A stretch of DNA of 12,764 bases from CAZMUN01 sp964569815. GTDB taxonomy: Archaea > Iainarchaeota > Iainarchaeia > Iainarchaeales > GCA-2688035. A model generated the notes under the pieces. The model saw nothing but the letters and a program-made list of their open reading frames with translations. It had not been told where the DNA came from and did no database searches. Positions 11,257 to 12,764 of the stretch are shown here, piece after piece. A program made the translations under genes and the position numbers. Numbering within the stretch: the stretch's first letter is position 1; each line of letters starts with the position of its first letter. The stretch spans positions 1 through 12,764 of the forward strand of contig CAZMUN010000030.1 of assembly GCA_964569815.1 (NCBI GenBank), written 5' to 3'.

Positions 11257-12762
11257 TTGAATTGGAAAAAACTTGAAAAATGGGTTTTTGCAGCCATAAT
11301 AGTGGCCGCAGTTCTGTTGAGGGCTTACACCCTGGCAATAATGCCTGACGCCCCTTTGACCGATACATTGTATCATTTAACTATCACTAAATACATTGTT
11401 CAAAACCAGGCCATTCCTTTTCAGGGCATTGAAAGTTTTGGCGTAAAAGACATGCCTGTGCCCCTTTTCCATGTTTTGGTTGCCGCTCCCTTCATTTTGC
11501 TGCCTGTTGAGTTTAGCCTTTCTGCAGTAAGAATTTTTCCAGTGGTTTTTTCCTTTGCCCAGCTTGGGCTTTCCTTTGTTTTGCTTAGGCGGCTTTTTCC
11601 AAAACACTGGTTTTATGGCTTTGCCTTTGTGGCAATCCAGCCTTTGCTCGTGGTTTACGGGGCTTTGAATTATTTGGAGACATTGGCGTCTGTGTTTGTT
11701 TTGCTTTCTTTTTACATTTTTGTTCGTTTTGCCGAAACAGGCAGAAGGGCTTACCTTGTTTTAATGCCTTTCTCCCTGGCCGCAACGGCTCTTTCAAAGG
11801 AAAGCGCTACTGCTTTGCTTCCTGCCTTTTTTGCAGCGTTTTTGTTAGAGCTTTGGAAAAAAAGGCCTGAACGCGGTTTGGGGGGCTGGGCCAAGGAAAC
11901 GGCTTTTTTTGTAGCCTTAACTGGTTTTCTCTCAGGGCTTTGGTTTTTGGTTACAAGGCTTGTTGCAGGCCGCATTTCCACAACCATTACTTACGGGGTT
12001 GGGTTTCTTACTGGCGCAAAGGAATACATTGGAACCTTTCCCGTAGTGTTTGAATTGGTGTACTTGTTTCCATTGAACTTCAACTTTGCGTTCTGGTTTT
12101 TCCTTGCACAGGCTCTTGAAACCCTGCCTTTCCTCGACCCTGTTTTGGTTTCAATGGCTTTTACAGCGGTTTCTTTCCCTATTCTGATGCTTTTGGTTTA
12201 CGGCCTTGGGAAGGGAGTTTTTCAGAAAAAAAACTATGCCTGGCTTTTGCTTCTTTTGCTTGCATCGGTTGCTTTGCTGCTTGTTGCAAGAAGGCGTTTC
12301 ATAAGGTACAGGTTTCTCATACCAGTAATGCCTTTGCTTGGAGTTTGCTTCTGCCTTGCATTTAAAGACCTGAAAAGCCTTGATTGGAGAAAGCTCTTCA
12401 CTGCCTTGTTTGCGCTTTTGAGCATTTATTCAGTAGTGGTTTCAGCCGGCTATGCCTTGCATTACCATAACCAGTTCCAAAGCCATGAGCCATTATACAA
12501 TTTTTTTAAAACCCTTCCAGAGGAAAGCGTTGTCGCAATCAACTCAAACCAGACAAGGCAAACCGAGTTCGTTTCCGAAAGGGAGACTGTGAGCTCTTAC
12601 AAGGTTGGCTATGAGTCTGGTTTTGAGGGCGTTACCCATGTTGCATCAACATGCTACAAGGACTTTTGGGACAGAGGCAGGCTTGAGTCCTTGGAGGAGG
12701 CAGGCGGGCTTGTGAAGGTATATGAAGACAGATGCAGTGTTGTATACGAGGTGAAAAAATGA
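11257..12762 (+). CDS. GT-C type membrane glycosyltransferase (PMT/ArnT-like)
   Basis: A 501-residue polytopic protein with about eleven hydrophobic segments and a soluble C-terminal part from about residue 425. The layout fits GT-C glycosyltransferases of the dolichyl-phosphate-mannose (PMT_2/GT39/ArnT-like) kind: a first helix (residues 9-27), then an outward loop with acidic residues MPDAPLTDTLYHLTITKYIV (D31, D36, H40), then many helices with short basic loops (ARRRFIRYRFLIPVMPLLGV). C-terminal Cys residues in VASTCYKDFW and EDRCSVVYEV could pair outside the cell. Transfer of a sugar from a lipid carrier to protein or lipid is inference. No ATG exists before residue 29; TTG 11257 is the first usable start after an in-frame stop and keeps the first helix. 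The last four bases overlap the start of the next gene (ATGA), so the two form an operon. Confidence 0.8.
   Translation: MNWKKLEKWVFAAIIVAAVLLRAYTLAIMPDAPLTDTLYHLTITKYIVQNQAIPFQGIESFGVKDMPVPLFHVLVAAPFILLPVEFSLSAVRIFPVVFSFAQLGLSFVLLRRLFPKHWFYGFAFVAIQPLLVVYGALNYLETLASVFVLLSFYIFVRFAETGRRAYLVLMPFSLAATALSKESATALLPAFFAAFLLELWKKRPERGLGGWAKETAFFVALTGFLSGLWFLVTRLVAGRISTTITYGVGFLTGAKEYIGTFPVVFELVYLFPLNFNFAFWFFLAQALETLPFLDPVLVSMAFTAVSFPILMLLVYGLGKGVFQKKNYAWLLLLLLASVALLLVARRRFIRYRFLIPVMPLLGVCFCLAFKDLKSLDWRKLFTALFALLSIYSVVVSAGYALHYHNQFQSHEPLYNFFKTLPEESVVAINSNQTRQTEFVSERETVSSYKVGYESGFEGVTHVASTCYKDFWDRGRLESLEEAGGLVKVYEDRCSVVYEVKK
12748..12754 (+). promoter_or_regulatory. Ribosome binding site GAGGTGA for the next gene
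   Basis: GAGGTGA, a near-perfect match to the complement of the archaeal 16S tail, lies four to five bases before ATG 12759 inside the last codons of the glycosyltransferase gene. It is a typical internal operon ribosome site. Confidence 0.65.
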
Positions 12763-12764
12763 GC
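12759..12764 (+). CDS. Start of a following gene (cut by window end)
   Basis: ATG at 12759 overlaps the TGA of the glycosyltransferase in an ATGA arrangement and has a strong ribosome site just upstream. Only two codons (Met-Ser) are inside the window, so the product cannot be named. The overlap suggests translational coupling. Confidence 0.5.

Noticed and set aside
1..12764. CRISPR arrays, insertion sequences, rRNA or tRNA genes
   Set aside because: No regularly spaced direct repeats, transposase sequence, terminal inverted repeats with target duplication, or RNA-gene signatures were found on either strand.

Overview
The window looks archaeal, most likely a small-genome (DPANN-type) lineage. 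Many starts have an AT-rich box of the TTTAAA/ATTTAAT type about 20-32 bases upstream, as expected for archaeal TATA boxes on leaderless or short-leader transcripts. I see no convincing sigma70-type -35/-10 pairs. A few genes carry a Shine-Dalgarno sequence matching the 16S tail (AGGTGA, GGAGG). Starts at TTG occur. Many proteins are small, lysine-rich or two-helix membrane proteins. A bacterium of the CPR type is a less likely alternative. The lineage is inference: no rRNA or ribosomal protein gene is present to settle it.

Layout. 1-1700: a small helical protein, a broken and an intact small membrane-protein gene on the minus strand, a topoisomerase-type zinc-finger protein and a four-helix membrane protein. 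1673-4249 (minus strand): a GIY-YIG nuclease-family protein, a kinase-like protein that ends at its metal-binding Asp, a CxxC-x17-CxxC zinc protein, a basic protein split by a frameshift at an A9 run, and TspO. 4298-5221: a small basic protein, a lipoprotein-type staphylococcal-nuclease homologue and a convergent two-helix membrane protein. 5374-6876 (minus): two directly abutting coiled-coil genes, one with a long Lys/Pro/Glu-rich tail. 6984-9171: a MATE exporter, a frameshifted small membrane-protein gene and a rubrerythrin-like diiron protein. 9235-10608 (minus): a probable dus-mgtC operon. 10609-11256: a long AT-rich gap with repeated AnTn tracts and at best one doubtful ORF. 11257-end: a GT-C-type membrane glycosyltransferase overlapping the start of the next gene by 4 bases.

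The genes are mostly single transcription units facing both ways, not one pathway. Likely co-transcribed groups are the two coiled-coil genes, dus-mgtC, and the glycosyltransferase with the gene after it. I found no CRISPR array, insertion sequence, tRNA, rRNA or recognisable defence system. The most noteworthy observations are the kinase-like protein without a C-lobe, the A9 frameshift on a dnaX-type slippery heptamer, the recurrence of one-base disruptions in lineage-specific small genes, the coupled coiled-coil pair, and the A-tract-rich gap before the glycosyltransferase.
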